A stretch of 64,000 nt of DNA from Fluctibacter corallii (GCF_025751585.1 NZ_JAOWKX010000004.1:346949-410948), one strand, 5' to 3'. Counted from the first letter of the stretch, positions 10,736 through 20,960 are shown. A program made the numbers and translations. Notes: generated by a model from the letters alone, not told the origin.

Positions 10736-11671
10736 TTACGCAGCGATAAAGCAACTTCTTCCTGCATTTTTTGCGTGATATAGGGCTCTGTCAGCACGTT
10801 CAAATAGTTTTGTTTCACAATCTTCACGCTGATAAATGGCGCTACCAATGCTGCACGAAACACTGTATCTCTTTAGCAACGGATGATTGGCTACATGATC
10901 CATAATACGTTGAGCGACGATATCGTTGTGCTCCGGCAAGCTCCCGGGTAGCAAACAGCAAAACTCGTCGCCGCCAAATCGAAATGCATAATCTGAGTCC
11001 CGCAATGTTTGCGTTAAGATGTCAGCCATGGCCCGAATAACATTGTCGCCTTCCAGATGTCCGTGAATATCGTTTACTTGTTTGAAGTTGTCTAAATCAA
11101 TTACCAACATACCAAAGCTTTGATTGTGGCGTTTGGCGTCGCTTAGCATCCGATGAAGTGACTCCTGATAGCTTCGGCGATTACCCAATGAAGTGAGATG
11201 GTCTTTCATTGCTAACTGCTTAAGTTGATGATGTTCAAAGGCATTTTTTATAGGTTTACTCATATAGCCGTGAAATTCTTTCAACATGGCAGATTCTTTT
11301 AAACTTGGTACGTGGTTGAAAAAGTACTCCGCTTTGGCTAGCACTTGTCGCTGATCGGCAACGTCATGCTTAAAATCCAGATATCTGACATTACGGCTTT
11401 TTTGTGTATCGCCCAAGGTGAGACTATCTTCATTAAATACAATGCGCATACCAGCAAGGTTAAGTTTTCCTGCTAGATGACAAAAATAAAGCTCAGCTAA
11501 CTCTCTCAAGTCTATGGTGGTGAGAAGCTGTTGCATAAATGTATTAAGGTCAAATTGACTCAATTCAGATTGGAGGTGGTCAATCGAAAATACGCTGTCA
11601 AACGATGATGATGAATAACGAATTTGTTCCACAAACTGCTCCTGCCAAAATCTTGGCGATAATCTAAGCAA
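10736..11671 (-). CDS. GGDEF diguanylate cyclase with an unassigned N-terminal region
   Basis: The 311-residue protein probably makes the second messenger c-di-GMP from two GTP. The C-terminal GGDEF domain covers about residues 140-311: it has DHLTSLGNRRSYQ, DLDNFKQVNDIHGHLEGD and the active-site loop RFGGDEFCCLLPG. A RDSD sequence five residues before GGDEF matches the RxxD inhibitory site, so product inhibition is likely. The first about 135 residues are not recognised and have no membrane segment, so a cytoplasmic sensor domain is inferred. The gene is convergent with tilS and divergent from the antiporter gene. It is not part of the larger signalling island but adds to the c-di-GMP theme of the region. 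Confidence 0.88.
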   Translation of the reverse strand: MLRLSPRFWQEQFVEQIRYSSSSFDSVFSIDHLQSELSQFDLNTFMQQLLTTIDLRELAELYFCHLAGKLNLAGMRIVFNEDSLTLGDTQKSRNVRYLDFKHDVADQRQVLAKAEYFFNHVPSLKESAMLKEFHGYMSKPIKNAFEHHQLKQLAMKDHLTSLGNRRSYQESLHRMLSDAKRHNQSFGMLVIDLDNFKQVNDIHGHLEGDNVIRAMADILTQTLRDSDYAFRFGGDEFCCLLPGSLPEHNDIVAQRIMDHVANHPLLKRYSVSCSIGSAIYQREDCETKLFERADRALYHAKNAGRSCFIAA

Positions 11672-11750
11672 ACCAAAAAAGAAGATGAACGCTTAGTTAA
11701 AATGCAGATAACGTGCCAAGATCTTTTTGGTATTGGAGAGGATATCTAAT

Positions 11751-13727
11751 ATGCATGGCATTTTCTTTGATGTACTGATACTTATGAGTGTTGCGATTGT
11801 AATGGTATGGTTATTTAAACGTATAAACTTGCCACCAATCCTCGCGTATCTGGTATGCGGTATCTTGGCGGGTCACGATATTTTGGCGCTTTTTGAACAT
11901 CCTGAGGAGGTTCAGCTTTTCGCAGAGCTTGGTATTGTCTTTCTGCTTTTTTCCCTTGGGCTAGAATTTTCATTGCCTAAAATGATTGCAATGCGGCATA
12001 TGGTGTTTGGTGTCGGCCTCGGACAAATGGTGCTTACCACGGGCTTTTTTATGCTGGTCGCGTTATTGTGCGGGTTAACCCTAAGTACGGCGTTTGTTAT
12101 CGGTACGATGGTGGCATTGTCTTCGACCGCAATTGTGATAAAGCAAATTTCAGAGCTGGGGATTCTCAACACCCGTCGCTCACAAATGGCGGTGAGTGTG
12201 CTACTTTTTCAGGATCTGGCTGTGGTCCCCATTCTGATTCTCATTCCACTTCTGGCTAACCCTTCTGAACAAAGCATGGCGCTAATGATAGCGATGGCAC
12301 TGCTAAAGGGGACAATCGTCGTCGCGATTTTAATGTCGGTAGGTAAGTGGTTATTGCCTCGTCTGTTTTCGGAAATCGCACAAACCCGCACCGATGAGCT
12401 GTTTGTACTCACGACGATTTTTGTGGCGCTACTCGCAGCAGGATTAACGTTTTGGTTTGGTTTATCGATGGCCTTAGGCGCATTCTTAGCGGGTATGATG
12501 TTAGGTGAAAGCCAATACCGCCATCAACTAGAGGCAGATATTCGGCCGTTTAGAGATATTCTTATGGGGCTGTTTTTTATTACCATTGGTATGCGTTTGG
12601 ATTTATCGGTGATGATAGCGCAACTTCATTGGATCTTGCTTGGAGCCGCATTACTTATGCCCATTAAAGCATTTATTATTCGTGCATCTGCGTGGCTATT
12701 TAAAGGTGATCCTCAAGATGCGTGGGCATCGGGTATCAAGTTGTGTCAAATAGGAGAATTTAGTTTTGTTATTGCAGCCCTTGCTGTTAACAACGCGTTG
12801 ATCTCGCAAAATCAGGCGTCACTGTTTATTTCTGTGGGGTTACTTAGCATGGCGCTCACACCATTATTAGTAAATCGAAGCTTAGTGTTTGCGCAAAAAC
12901 TGGTTACTTCACCTATCTCAGATGATATCGCCCATTCAATCGAGTTCGAACAAGGAAAGTATGCCGACCATGTGCTAATTTTCGGTTTTGGTCGTGTTGG
13001 GCAATCGGTGAGTCGGCTATTAAAAAAAGAGGCAATCTCTTTTTTGGCTGTGGATGCCGATCCCGTGAGAGTGCAAGAAGCGCGATCTGCAGGCGAGCCT
13101 GTCACGTTCGGCGATGTGTCACAGAAAGATATTCTGCGTGCCGTCGGGGTAGAGCAGGCTAAGCTCGTGCTATTAACATTTGATGAACCCGCCCGAGCTG
13201 TGAATGTGGTTGAGTTGGTGTCTTCACTTAATCCTGATGTGCCTATTGTGGTGAGAACCCGAAAAGTTCACCATTTAGAAGCGCTATATATGGCAGGGGC
13301 GTCACAGGTGGTGCCTGAAATATTAGAAGGCAGCTTAATGCTGGCGTCTCAAGTGTTACACCTGTCGGGTGTGCCAATGTCGCGGATCCTTAAGCGCGTG
13401 CGAATAGAGCGAAAAGGTCACTACCGACACATGCAAGGAATCTTTCCGGGAGAATCCACGGAAATCAATTATGAAACCCACGATAGGCTAGAGTTAATGC
13501 ACGCGGTTAGTGTGACGCATCAAGCCAACGCCAATGGAAAAACGATTTCTGATTTAAATTTATCGAAAATGCGGGTGTCGGTCAAAGGATTGCGACGAAA
13601 TAACGTGGAAATTGCAGAGCCTGACGACAATACTGTTGTGATGGCTGGTGATGTTCTGGTGATTGCAGGAAAACCGAGGCGGGTAGAGCGTGCAGAGCGG
13701 TATCTGTTGTTTGGTAACGAAGTTTAA
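11751..13727 (+). CDS. Kef-type monovalent cation:proton antiporter (CPA2 family)
   Basis: This is a membrane antiporter of the CPA2 family, resembling KefB/KefC and YbaL, which exchanges K+ or Na+ for H+. About residues 1-385 form the Na_H_Exchanger domain with around 12 membrane segments. The cytoplasmic part has a TrkA-N (RCK) NAD-binding domain starting DHVLIFGFGRVGQSVSRLL with the GxGxxG fold and the Asp of AVDADP, then a TrkA-C domain (about 570-655) near the C-terminus. I use the ATG at 11751 because GGAGAG lies 9 bases before it; an in-frame TTG at 11727 would add 8 residues without a better site. Whether glutathione adducts gate it, as for KefC, is unknown. Confidence 0.88.
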   Translation: MHGIFFDVLILMSVAIVMVWLFKRINLPPILAYLVCGILAGHDILALFEHPEEVQLFAELGIVFLLFSLGLEFSLPKMIAMRHMVFGVGLGQMVLTTGFFMLVALLCGLTLSTAFVIGTMVALSSTAIVIKQISELGILNTRRSQMAVSVLLFQDLAVVPILILIPLLANPSEQSMALMIAMALLKGTIVVAILMSVGKWLLPRLFSEIAQTRTDELFVLTTIFVALLAAGLTFWFGLSMALGAFLAGMMLGESQYRHQLEADIRPFRDILMGLFFITIGMRLDLSVMIAQLHWILLGAALLMPIKAFIIRASAWLFKGDPQDAWASGIKLCQIGEFSFVIAALAVNNALISQNQASLFISVGLLSMALTPLLVNRSLVFAQKLVTSPISDDIAHSIEFEQGKYADHVLIFGFGRVGQSVSRLLKKEAISFLAVDADPVRVQEARSAGEPVTFGDVSQKDILRAVGVEQAKLVLLTFDEPARAVNVVELVSSLNPDVPIVVRTRKVHHLEALYMAGASQVVPEILEGSLMLASQVLHLSGVPMSRILKRVRIERKGHYRHMQGIFPGESTEINYETHDRLELMHAVSVTHQANANGKTISDLNLSKMRVSVKGLRRNNVEIAEPDDNTVVMAGDVLVIAGKPRRVERAERYLLFGNEV

Positions 13728-13742
13728 CTGAGGAAGTATGCA

Positions 13743-13808
13743 ATGAAATCACGCGATGTAAATAATACTAAGGCAACTTGTGCGTATGAATCAGATAACG
13801 TCTGCTAA
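13743..13808 (+). CDS. Possible 21-aa upstream ORF overlapping the next gene
   Basis: An ATG with GAGGAAG 6 bases upstream opens a 21-codon frame that ends in TAA at 13808. It overlaps the start of the following gene (GTG 13780) in another frame. The peptide (begins MKSRDVNNTK) shows no recognisable feature. It may be a leader ORF whose translation affects the next gene, or chance. Confidence 0.2.
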   Translation: MKSRDVNNTKATCAYESDNVC

Positions 13809-14508
13809 AGCGAGTAGGACGCTTGTCGCCTTCCTCAGTTCGCTGATACTGTCTATTTTACTCGTGATTTCACAAGAATATCATGGTCAACTGCTGTCAA
13901 ATAAGTATAAGGCGCAACTGTTAGCACGGGATCTTAAAAGTAGCTCTGATATGCTGACACAGCTTGCTCGGTTGCATGTGGCGACGGGGCAGGGCCAGTA
14001 TTTTGATTACTTTCAAATGCTGTCCGATGCGCGTGCGGGCGCAGAGCCACTGCCTAAAAACATAAACGTGTATTTTTGGGATCAGGTAATTGCTGGGCAG
14101 GTGGAGTATCAAGCAAGCGATATTCACTTTGCGCTTAAAGATGAATTAGCCATGTTAGCTTTACCAAATGATATCGAGAACAAGTTTGAATATGCACTTA
14201 ATTTAAGTGATACCTTAATCGGCAAAGAGCTGGATGCCATGTATCGATTAAACAATCAAACTCCCTCTCATACAGTTGATACTACTGATTCACAGCACCA
14301 CATTATGACGTCTTTAATGGATCAATCTTATTTATCAGCGAAAGCCAATATTATGTATATGCTGCAACAGTTTACTGAGCTATCGAATCAGTATTTTGAG
14401 CGCAAACTGGACAACTTGGCCTCAGTGAGGCTCATTGTCATTATCATTTTTATTGGCTCAATACTTTGGTTTGCTGCTGAGTCACTGGCGTTATTTGTTC
14501 ACTATTAA
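13780..14508 (+). CDS. Two-segment membrane protein, unknown, first gene of the signalling island
   Basis: I do not recognise a family. The 242 residues show an N-terminal membrane segment (about 13-33, LVAFLSSLILSILLVI), a mostly helical stretch of about 185 residues that should lie in the periplasm, and a C-terminal membrane segment (about 215-240) ending LALFVHY. This is the topology of a sensor input module without its kinase. A GTG start with AAGG 6 bases upstream is chosen; an in-frame ATG at 13786 is the alternative. It precedes a REC-PAS-GGDEF-EAL gene by about 150 bases and may feed a signal to that regulator or to the hybrid kinases nearby, which is inference from position only. Confidence 0.7.
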   Translation: MRMNQITSAKASRTLVAFLSSLILSILLVISQEYHGQLLSNKYKAQLLARDLKSSSDMLTQLARLHVATGQGQYFDYFQMLSDARAGAEPLPKNINVYFWDQVIAGQVEYQASDIHFALKDELAMLALPNDIENKFEYALNLSDTLIGKELDAMYRLNNQTPSHTVDTTDSQHHIMTSLMDQSYLSAKANIMYMLQQFTELSNQYFERKLDNLASVRLIVIIIFIGSILWFAAESLALFVHY

Positions 14509-14525
14509 TGAAAGTGCTTTCATTA
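14506..14525. other. Perfect inverted repeat after the membrane protein gene
   Basis: TAATGAAAG (14506-14514) is followed after TG by CTTTCATTA (14517-14525). It covers the stop codon of the preceding gene. There is no long T run, so it may be a weak terminator, an RNA-end hairpin or an operator for the regulator gene downstream. Confidence 0.4.
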
Positions 14526-14657
14526 TTATAATTACTCTGAGCCTAAATATCGTTTTTCGCATATATAGACTATAGTCAGACATTAGTTTACCGCTTTTAT
14601 TAACAAGTATTAGCAAGGTGATTATTTGGCTGAGAGCGCTTAACCAAGGTTGAATAT

Positions 14658-16697
14658 ATGCAATTTGCTGGAGCGAAACTCCTCGTAGTGGAGGACGATT
14701 CTGTCAGTTCTGCCCTAATCCGTGAGTCATTGAAAGCTTATGGCTACGAGAATCTGTATTTAGCCGAAGACTTAGCCTCTGCCCATCAGCTTTTAGCTGT
14801 AAATCGCTTTGATCTCGTCTTACTTGATGTGGGGCTGCCAGATGGTACAGGCGGTGATCTCTTAGTGTCGATTCGTAAACGATTTTCTGCGGTCGCCTTG
14901 CCTGTAATTATGATTAGTGGTGATGTGAGTTCCACTCACATTGTTAACTTTTTAGAGCTTGGTGCAAACGACTACATTTCTAAACCGCTCGATATTCCCG
15001 TTTTACTCGCACGCGTTAAAAACGTACTCACTATTCGTCAGCTAGACAAAGATATCGGGAATGCTAATGAACGCTATTCATTGGCTGCCAGAGGGGCAAA
15101 AGACGGTTTGTGGGATTGGTCAATTCAAACTGGTGAAATATTCTTATCTAGTCGTTGGATGCAAATTATTGGTGCCGACGGCGGGGAATGCACCAAAGAT
15201 ATTTCCTATTTTATTGAACGCATACATGAAGATGATGTGCTTAATTTTAACCGTGACTTACGTAACCATCTCAACGGCGTAAACGATTATTTTCAACATG
15301 AGTGTCGTATGCAGCATACCGATGGCTCTTTCCGCTGGACGTTAGTGCGCGGCACGGCCATTCGCCATACTAATGGCAAGGCTTATCGTATGGCAGGCTC
15401 CATCAGTGATATTACTGCGAGAAAAGTGCTAGACCCTCTCACTAGCACGTTGAACCGCTCAGCTTTTTTAGACAAGCTCGATATGCTAATTAAAAGTCGA
15501 ACGTCTAAGTTGATTAAGCATTTCGCCGTCGTGGTGATATCCGTCGACCGCTATCAACTTGTCAGTGACAGTTACGGCCATCATTTTGGTGATCGCGTGA
15601 TGTTAGAAGTTACGAACCGTTTGTCTGCCTTGGTTTCCCCAAAAGATACCATTGCACGAATAGAAACGGATCAATTGGCTTTTACACTGGAAGATGCTGG
15701 AAGTGAAGAGGAGATTGTGGCTTGGGCAAGACGCGAAATCTTGCGCCCCATAGTCATCCCTTTGCCGCCAGAAGACAGAAGTTTACACCTTACATTTTCA
15801 GCCGCTGTGATTAACGATACGGATATTTATCGTTACTCTCACGATATTTTGCGTGATGCCAATATTGCGCTGCATGACGCAATGAAGAAAATCGATGATG
15901 ACATCAGTGCATTTCGTTCCAGTTTACAAATTTCTTTAAAAGATCGTATCGAGATGCTTGAAGATTTGCATGATGCGATTGAACAAGACAGTTTTTATTT
16001 CTGCTACCAACCGAAAGTGGACTTTGAGGGGAACCTGTGTGGCGCTGAGGCTTTGATACGGTGGAAGCATCCTGTTAAAGGCGAGGTCTCCCCCGTTGAG
16101 TTTATTCCTATCGCCGAAGAAACGGGCCTGATAGTGCCTCTTGGCCACAATATGTTCAAAAAGTTTTGTAAGGTTGTAAAGCAAGTAGAAGATAAGCAAC
16201 GCGGCATTTTGATGTCGTACAATTTATCAGGTAGGCAATTTTTGGATCCTTCATTGCTAGATGTGTTGATGGGGTGCATTAAAGAGGCGGGTGTCAGTGC
16301 AGATTCAATTGAGCTTGAAATCACAGAATCGACGTTAATGAACGATATTGAATCGGCTGTTCAAGTGTTAAAGGAGCTGACCAAACACGGCTTTAAGGTA
16401 TCGATAGATGATTTTGGTACGGGCTATTCATCACTGGCTTATTTAAAAAAGTTGCCTATTCATACGTTAAAAATTGATAAGTCGTTTGTCGATGACTTAC
16501 TCAATGACGCTGACGATATCGCCATCATTTCTGCGATTACCAATATGGCAAACGCGCTCGGGCTTACCACTGTGGCAGAAGGTGTGGAAGTCGAGCAGCA
16601 AGCGGAGAAATTACATGAGCTGGAAATAGACATGTTTCAGGGGTATTGCTTTTACAAACCCTTAGAAGAAAGCGCGTTTCTAGCCTTGCTGAAATAG
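14658..16697 (+). CDS. Response regulator REC-PAS-GGDEF(degenerate)-EAL, probable c-di-GMP phosphodiesterase
   Basis: The 679 residues contain a receiver (about 1-125, acceptor Asp in LVLLDVGLPDG, Lys in SKPLD), a PAS domain (about 135-255, LWDWSIQTGEIFLSSRW), a GGDEF-like domain (about 258-415) and an EAL domain (about 425-679). In the GGDEF domain the active-site loop reads RIETDQL in place of RxGGDEF, so cyclase activity is not expected. The EAL domain keeps its key residues: GAEALIRW, NLSGRQF, ELEITES, IDDFGTGYSSL, KIDKSFV, AEGVE and MFQGYCF. It should therefore hydrolyse c-di-GMP when the receiver is phosphorylated, probably by one of the hybrid kinases downstream. The ATG has AAGG upstream. 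The degenerate GGDEF may bind GTP as an allosteric site, as in other such proteins. Confidence 0.92.
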   Translation: MQFAGAKLLVVEDDSVSSALIRESLKAYGYENLYLAEDLASAHQLLAVNRFDLVLLDVGLPDGTGGDLLVSIRKRFSAVALPVIMISGDVSSTHIVNFLELGANDYISKPLDIPVLLARVKNVLTIRQLDKDIGNANERYSLAARGAKDGLWDWSIQTGEIFLSSRWMQIIGADGGECTKDISYFIERIHEDDVLNFNRDLRNHLNGVNDYFQHECRMQHTDGSFRWTLVRGTAIRHTNGKAYRMAGSISDITARKVLDPLTSTLNRSAFLDKLDMLIKSRTSKLIKHFAVVVISVDRYQLVSDSYGHHFGDRVMLEVTNRLSALVSPKDTIARIETDQLAFTLEDAGSEEEIVAWARREILRPIVIPLPPEDRSLHLTFSAAVINDTDIYRYSHDILRDANIALHDAMKKIDDDISAFRSSLQISLKDRIEMLEDLHDAIEQDSFYFCYQPKVDFEGNLCGAEALIRWKHPVKGEVSPVEFIPIAEETGLIVPLGHNMFKKFCKVVKQVEDKQRGILMSYNLSGRQFLDPSLLDVLMGCIKEAGVSADSIELEITESTLMNDIESAVQVLKELTKHGFKVSIDDFGTGYSSLAYLKKLPIHTLKIDKSFVDDLLNDADDIAIISAITNMANALGLTTVAEGVEVEQQAEKLHELEIDMFQGYCFYKPLEESAFLALLK

Positions 16698-16785
16698 ATT
16701 TAAGTCATACTCGAAAACAAAGAAATGTTAGTCAGAGGGCGTAGTTTGCGGTTTCACGCCATTGTTAGTTCAAAGGCAGGTACAC

Positions 16786-19700
16786 ATGAAATTGTTGCAC
16801 AAACTGTTGTTCGCATTTTCCAGTATTGTTTTAACCTTCGTTATCGTTTTGTTGGTGATTTACAGCAAAACCGACACGGCTAAAAAAATGGGCGATCACC
16901 TTGCATCGGAGGTCATGCCCCTAACTAAATCATTATTGGTAATTGAAAGTGAGCTTCAAACCTCAATGGCATCTTTACGCGGATATATGTTGTTGGGCAA
17001 CGAAGAGAAAGGTCGTCAAGATTTTCTCGCGCGACGCGCAAAAGCCTGGCGTATTATTTCTCGCCATATGTTAACGCTACAAGAGTACGAACAAGAGCGA
17101 CAAATTACCTTACTGGTTGATGAAATGTCTTCACAGTTTCAACAATTTCGGCAAATTCAAGGGGAAATTGAGGGATATGTCGGCGCTGCCAGCAATATCC
17201 CTGCACGGCAAACCTATGAGAACGCCCTGATGCCTAATTTGAAAGTGGTGTTGAGTGCCTTAACCCGACTTATGACCAAATCTTCCTCTTTGAATGAAGT
17301 GTCAGTCATTACGGCATTAGCAGATATCCGCTATTTAACGGCGGGATTATCTGCCGATATTGCAGCCTATCTACAGAACCAGTCTTTTGAATTGGAGTTA
17401 GACATTAAGGGGAAGTTGGCACTCTTAGAAGAGCGATTGATTCAAACCGACATGCCCAATGATTTTTCGTTGCAAAAAGACTGGGATATTGTACAGCTCA
17501 ATATGCCGAATGTGGCAGTGGCCAGCCGTAAAATTATTATTCAACGCTCGCAACCGAGTTGGAACAATGCGCGCTATTTACTGACGAGTCGGGCGTTGCC
17601 ATTGGTAAAAGATATCTTTGACAATATCGATAAAATTCAGGTGATCGTGAGTGAACTTGAAGTACGGCATATTGAGGAGTTTAGCGAAGCAGAAAACGCC
17701 ATTCTTGCCATTATTAAGTATGCAACCTTAGTCATGGTGCTGGTTTCCTGCGCGATCGCTTTTATGTTTTCACGCTACTTATCTGACTACATTGTCGGGA
17801 TTCGCAAAAAAGCGGATGAATTGGCGTTGGGGTATGTGTCGTCAACGAAGCTCGCCACCTCCGGACGAGATGAACTGAGCCAGCTGTCTGCCGCCGTTAA
17901 TCGCGTGTCTGAAAATTTAGATGCCGTGATAAAACAAGCGCAAGCCATGTCTAAGGGGATTTTAGACCAACCTTTTTCTGTCATTAGTGAGCAAGATCAA
18001 CTGGGAACGGCCATTAACAGTTTGCAATCCAGTTTTATGAGCATAGAAGAACAGGCCAAGCAAATTGCACAACACAATTATAAGCTGGAAATTGTCCCCA
18101 GAAGTGAGCGCGATAGTTTGCTGTTTGCCTTGCGAGATATGTTGGTGTCATTACGCCAAAGTGAGGAAGAAAATTATCATCGAGATTGGCTCAAAAATGG
18201 CATAAATAGTTTAAATAAAGAACTTCGCTTTACCGATTCGCTTCAAGATTTAGCAATAAATGTATTGGATGTGATGATGGAGCATATCAGTGCCTCAGCA
18301 GGCGGCTTTTACCTTGTAGAAGGAGAGAGTGCCAAGCTAATTGCTAGTCGAGGTTATACCCGTCGCAAAATTGAAACCAGCACATGGCAAGCAGGCGATG
18401 GCTTAATTGGTCAGGTTATGATTGAGAAGTCGCCGATAGTGTTTGAGCGCATTAGTGAAGACTATTTGACTATTTCGAGTGGGTTGGGTGAAACCTCAGC
18501 CAGCAGTTTGGCGATTATCCCCTACGTGTACAAAGGAGAGTTAAAAGGCATTATTGAACTGGCCTTTATGCAAGCAGTGAAAGAAGGGGTGCTTGAGTAT
18601 GCAAACCTAACCCTTGAGCCTATTAGTGTGTCGATAGACCAATTGCAAGCCAGAGATAAAGTGAATGAGCTGCTGGAAAAAACCAAAGCGCAATCAGTTA
18701 AGTTGGAAGAGCAAACGCAGGCTTTGGAGATATCTCGCGCAGATTTAGAACAACAGCAACTCAAACTAAAACGTAATAATGTTGAGTTGGAAGAAAAAAC
18801 CTCAGAACTCGAGCAGAAAAATCACACCCTGAGCTTATTAAAAGAGAAACTGGAAGAGAAAGCCCTGCAAATGCAGCAGGCAAGCCGATATAAAAGTGAG
18901 TTTTTGGCTAACATGTCTCATGAACTTCGCACGCCCCTTAATAGCTTGTTGTTGCTGTCTAAAGAGTTAGCGGCCAATAAACATCAGCATTTAAATGATG
19001 ATGAGGTGCAATCGGCCGAAATCATACATCAAAGTGGCTCAGAGCTGCTTACCTTGATTAATGACATCTTAGATCTGTCAAAAATCGAAGCAGGACGGAT
19101 GTCATTGCATATCACGGAGGTGACTAAACAAGACATTGAAAACAGCCTCATGGCAATGTTTAACCATATGGCGCAAGCCAAAGGACTGTCGTTTGAGGTG
19201 CAAACAGAACGAAGCCCTGAAACCTTTAAAACAGATAAAACCCGCTTGATGCAAATTCTAAAAAATTTGGTGGGTAATGGGATCAAGTTTACTGAATCGG
19301 GTTATGTTCGGGTGCGGATATCGCCTGCGGATGAAGAGACATGTCAAAATCTGAAGATTGATCATGCTGTTGTATTTGAAGTGCAAGACTCAGGTATTGG
19401 CATCGACGAAAGTAAATTGGAGCTCATATTTGATGCATTCCAACAGGAAGATGGCTCAACTAGCAGAAAATATGGTGGCACGGGGTTAGGGCTCTCTATT
19501 TGTAAGCAGCTAGCCAATTTACTGAACGGGTATATCGATGTGAGTAGTGAAGTGAACAAGGGCAGTATATTTCGTTTCGTTATGCCGGTGGATTTTCAAG
19601 ATGATGGGCTTGATGAAGTGCTTAATGGTGATAGCGCACCAACATCGCCAAATCTGTTAACACATGACGATGCTGGATTGCGTGAGGACAAAAAGCAGCC

Positions 19701-20955
19701 TACTTCAGATGATGATACCAGCCGCTCACTATCAACGTCTGATGAAGCAAGTTCGCCAAAGGGCGTGGTGACCCAGCATGGTGAAGAAAGTCACTATATT
19801 TTAATTGTCGAGGATGATGAAGGGCTGGCAAAATCACTGGCCAAAATGGTCGAAAAGTTTGGATTTGATGCCGCTATCGCCGGTACTGCGCGAGAAGGAT
19901 TACAACAAGCTATTGCTCTCGCTCCGCTCGGGGTTATGCTCGATATTGGTCTGCCCGATGTGTCTGGATTGGAGCTGCTTAAAACCATGAAACAGCACCC
20001 TGATCTTAGAGATATACCCGTTCATGTGGTGACAGGCAGTGAAATCAATGTGCGGGATATTCTAGAAGTTGGGGGGCTTGGGGTACTAACAAAACCGTTA
20101 GATAGCGACCATATTGAACATTCGGTGAATTTGTTTTCTTCCCAAACTCAGCTGTCGGGAAATTCCATCGCGATTATTGCAGGTAAAAAAGAAAGTGAAC
20201 GGCTCACTAAGCTATTAGATGAGTACGCCATTCAATTTAGCGTGTTTAGCAGCGTTAAAGCATCAAACGAGGTGATTGAAAATGGCTTAGCGTCTGTGGT
20301 GATATGTGATTGCCATGTGATTCCGTTTGAGGATGTCGTGCAGTTGCTTGAACACGTATCTAAACAGGTTAATCCACCCAAGGTGCTCTTAACGCGCTTT
20401 AATTCCCAAGAAAGCGAGGACGAATTAAAAGACTTTGAAGGGCATTACATTATTGCAGATGAGTTCGAAGAGCATGCATTGATTCAAAAGGCCACGCTGT
20501 TTATTCGCGGTTTACATTTTGATCCGCAAACAACAAGCGCTATCCCGTTTTTGCCCTTTCAAGATGCAAAATGTAAAGTGAAAAATAAACGTGTATTGGT
20601 GGTAGATGATGACATGCGCAACACCTTTGCCGTCGCGAAGATACTCAAAGACGAGGGCATTATTGTTGATATTGCCTCTAATGGGCAAGAAGCAATTAAG
20701 AAGCTGACCAACGCAACGTGTGATCTGGTTCTGATGGATATCATGATGCCCGTTATGGACGGGTATGAATGTATCAAGCAGATTCGACAAACCGATACTT
20801 TAGCGACTATTCCCATTATTGCCGTCACTGCAAAAGCAATGCTGGGCGAGCGAGAAAAGTGTATAGAGTTGGGGGCAAATGATTTTATCTCAAAACCCAT
20901 TGAGAGTAATCGCTTGTTGGCTGTGGTATATGCTTGGCTGTGCATGAAAGTGTAA
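16786..20955 (+). CDS. Large hybrid sensor histidine kinase (HAMP-GAF-HisKA-HATPase-REC-pseudoREC-REC)
   Basis: The 1389-residue kinase has a membrane segment at about 7-27, a helical periplasmic sensor (about 30-300), a second membrane segment (about 306-330), HAMP plus a HAMP-like repeat (about 332-465), GAF (about 470-620), a long coiled coil (about 625-700), HisKA with NMSHELRTPLNS (His about 712), and HATPase with FDAFQQEDGSTSRKYGGTGLGL. A receiver with acceptor Asp in VMLDIGLPD (about 1001-1118), a degenerate receiver-like domain (about 1123-1241) and a final intact receiver with DLVLMDIMMPVMDG (Asp about 1318) follow. I start at the ATG at 16786, which has an AGGCAGG site; an in-frame TTG 24 bases earlier is less likely. 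The cheR gene starts 5 bases after it. A paralogous kinase lies on the other strand at 27.9-31.4 kb. Confidence 0.92.
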   Translation: MKLLHKLLFAFSSIVLTFVIVLLVIYSKTDTAKKMGDHLASEVMPLTKSLLVIESELQTSMASLRGYMLLGNEEKGRQDFLARRAKAWRIISRHMLTLQEYEQERQITLLVDEMSSQFQQFRQIQGEIEGYVGAASNIPARQTYENALMPNLKVVLSALTRLMTKSSSLNEVSVITALADIRYLTAGLSADIAAYLQNQSFELELDIKGKLALLEERLIQTDMPNDFSLQKDWDIVQLNMPNVAVASRKIIIQRSQPSWNNARYLLTSRALPLVKDIFDNIDKIQVIVSELEVRHIEEFSEAENAILAIIKYATLVMVLVSCAIAFMFSRYLSDYIVGIRKKADELALGYVSSTKLATSGRDELSQLSAAVNRVSENLDAVIKQAQAMSKGILDQPFSVISEQDQLGTAINSLQSSFMSIEEQAKQIAQHNYKLEIVPRSERDSLLFALRDMLVSLRQSEEENYHRDWLKNGINSLNKELRFTDSLQDLAINVLDVMMEHISASAGGFYLVEGESAKLIASRGYTRRKIETSTWQAGDGLIGQVMIEKSPIVFERISEDYLTISSGLGETSASSLAIIPYVYKGELKGIIELAFMQAVKEGVLEYANLTLEPISVSIDQLQARDKVNELLEKTKAQSVKLEEQTQALEISRADLEQQQLKLKRNNVELEEKTSELEQKNHTLSLLKEKLEEKALQMQQASRYKSEFLANMSHELRTPLNSLLLLSKELAANKHQHLNDDEVQSAEIIHQSGSELLTLINDILDLSKIEAGRMSLHITEVTKQDIENSLMAMFNHMAQAKGLSFEVQTERSPETFKTDKTRLMQILKNLVGNGIKFTESGYVRVRISPADEETCQNLKIDHAVVFEVQDSGIGIDESKLELIFDAFQQEDGSTSRKYGGTGLGLSICKQLANLLNGYIDVSSEVNKGSIFRFVMPVDFQDDGLDEVLNGDSAPTSPNLLTHDDAGLREDKKQPTSDDDTSRSLSTSDEASSPKGVVTQHGEESHYILIVEDDEGLAKSLAKMVEKFGFDAAIAGTAREGLQQAIALAPLGVMLDIGLPDVSGLELLKTMKQHPDLRDIPVHVVTGSEINVRDILEVGGLGVLTKPLDSDHIEHSVNLFSSQTQLSGNSIAIIAGKKESERLTKLLDEYAIQFSVFSSVKASNEVIENGLASVVICDCHVIPFEDVVQLLEHVSKQVNPPKVLLTRFNSQESEDELKDFEGHYIIADEFEEHALIQKATLFIRGLHFDPQTTSAIPFLPFQDAKCKVKNKRVLVVDDDMRNTFAVAKILKDEGIIVDIASNGQEAIKKLTNATCDLVLMDIMMPVMDGYECIKQIRQTDTLATIPIIAVTAKAMLGEREKCIELGANDFISKPIESNRLLAVVYAWLCMKV

Positions 20956-20960
20956 GTAAA

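Noticed and set aside
10720..10740. CGTAAG/CTTACG hairpin between tilS and the diguanylate cyclase gene as a terminator
   Set aside because: Stem is only 6 bp, overlaps a stop codon and has no T run on either strand.
10633..10863. 76-codon minus-strand frame at the end of the diguanylate cyclase gene
   Set aside because: It overlaps the conserved C-terminus of the GGDEF domain in another frame and shows no domain or ribosome binding site.
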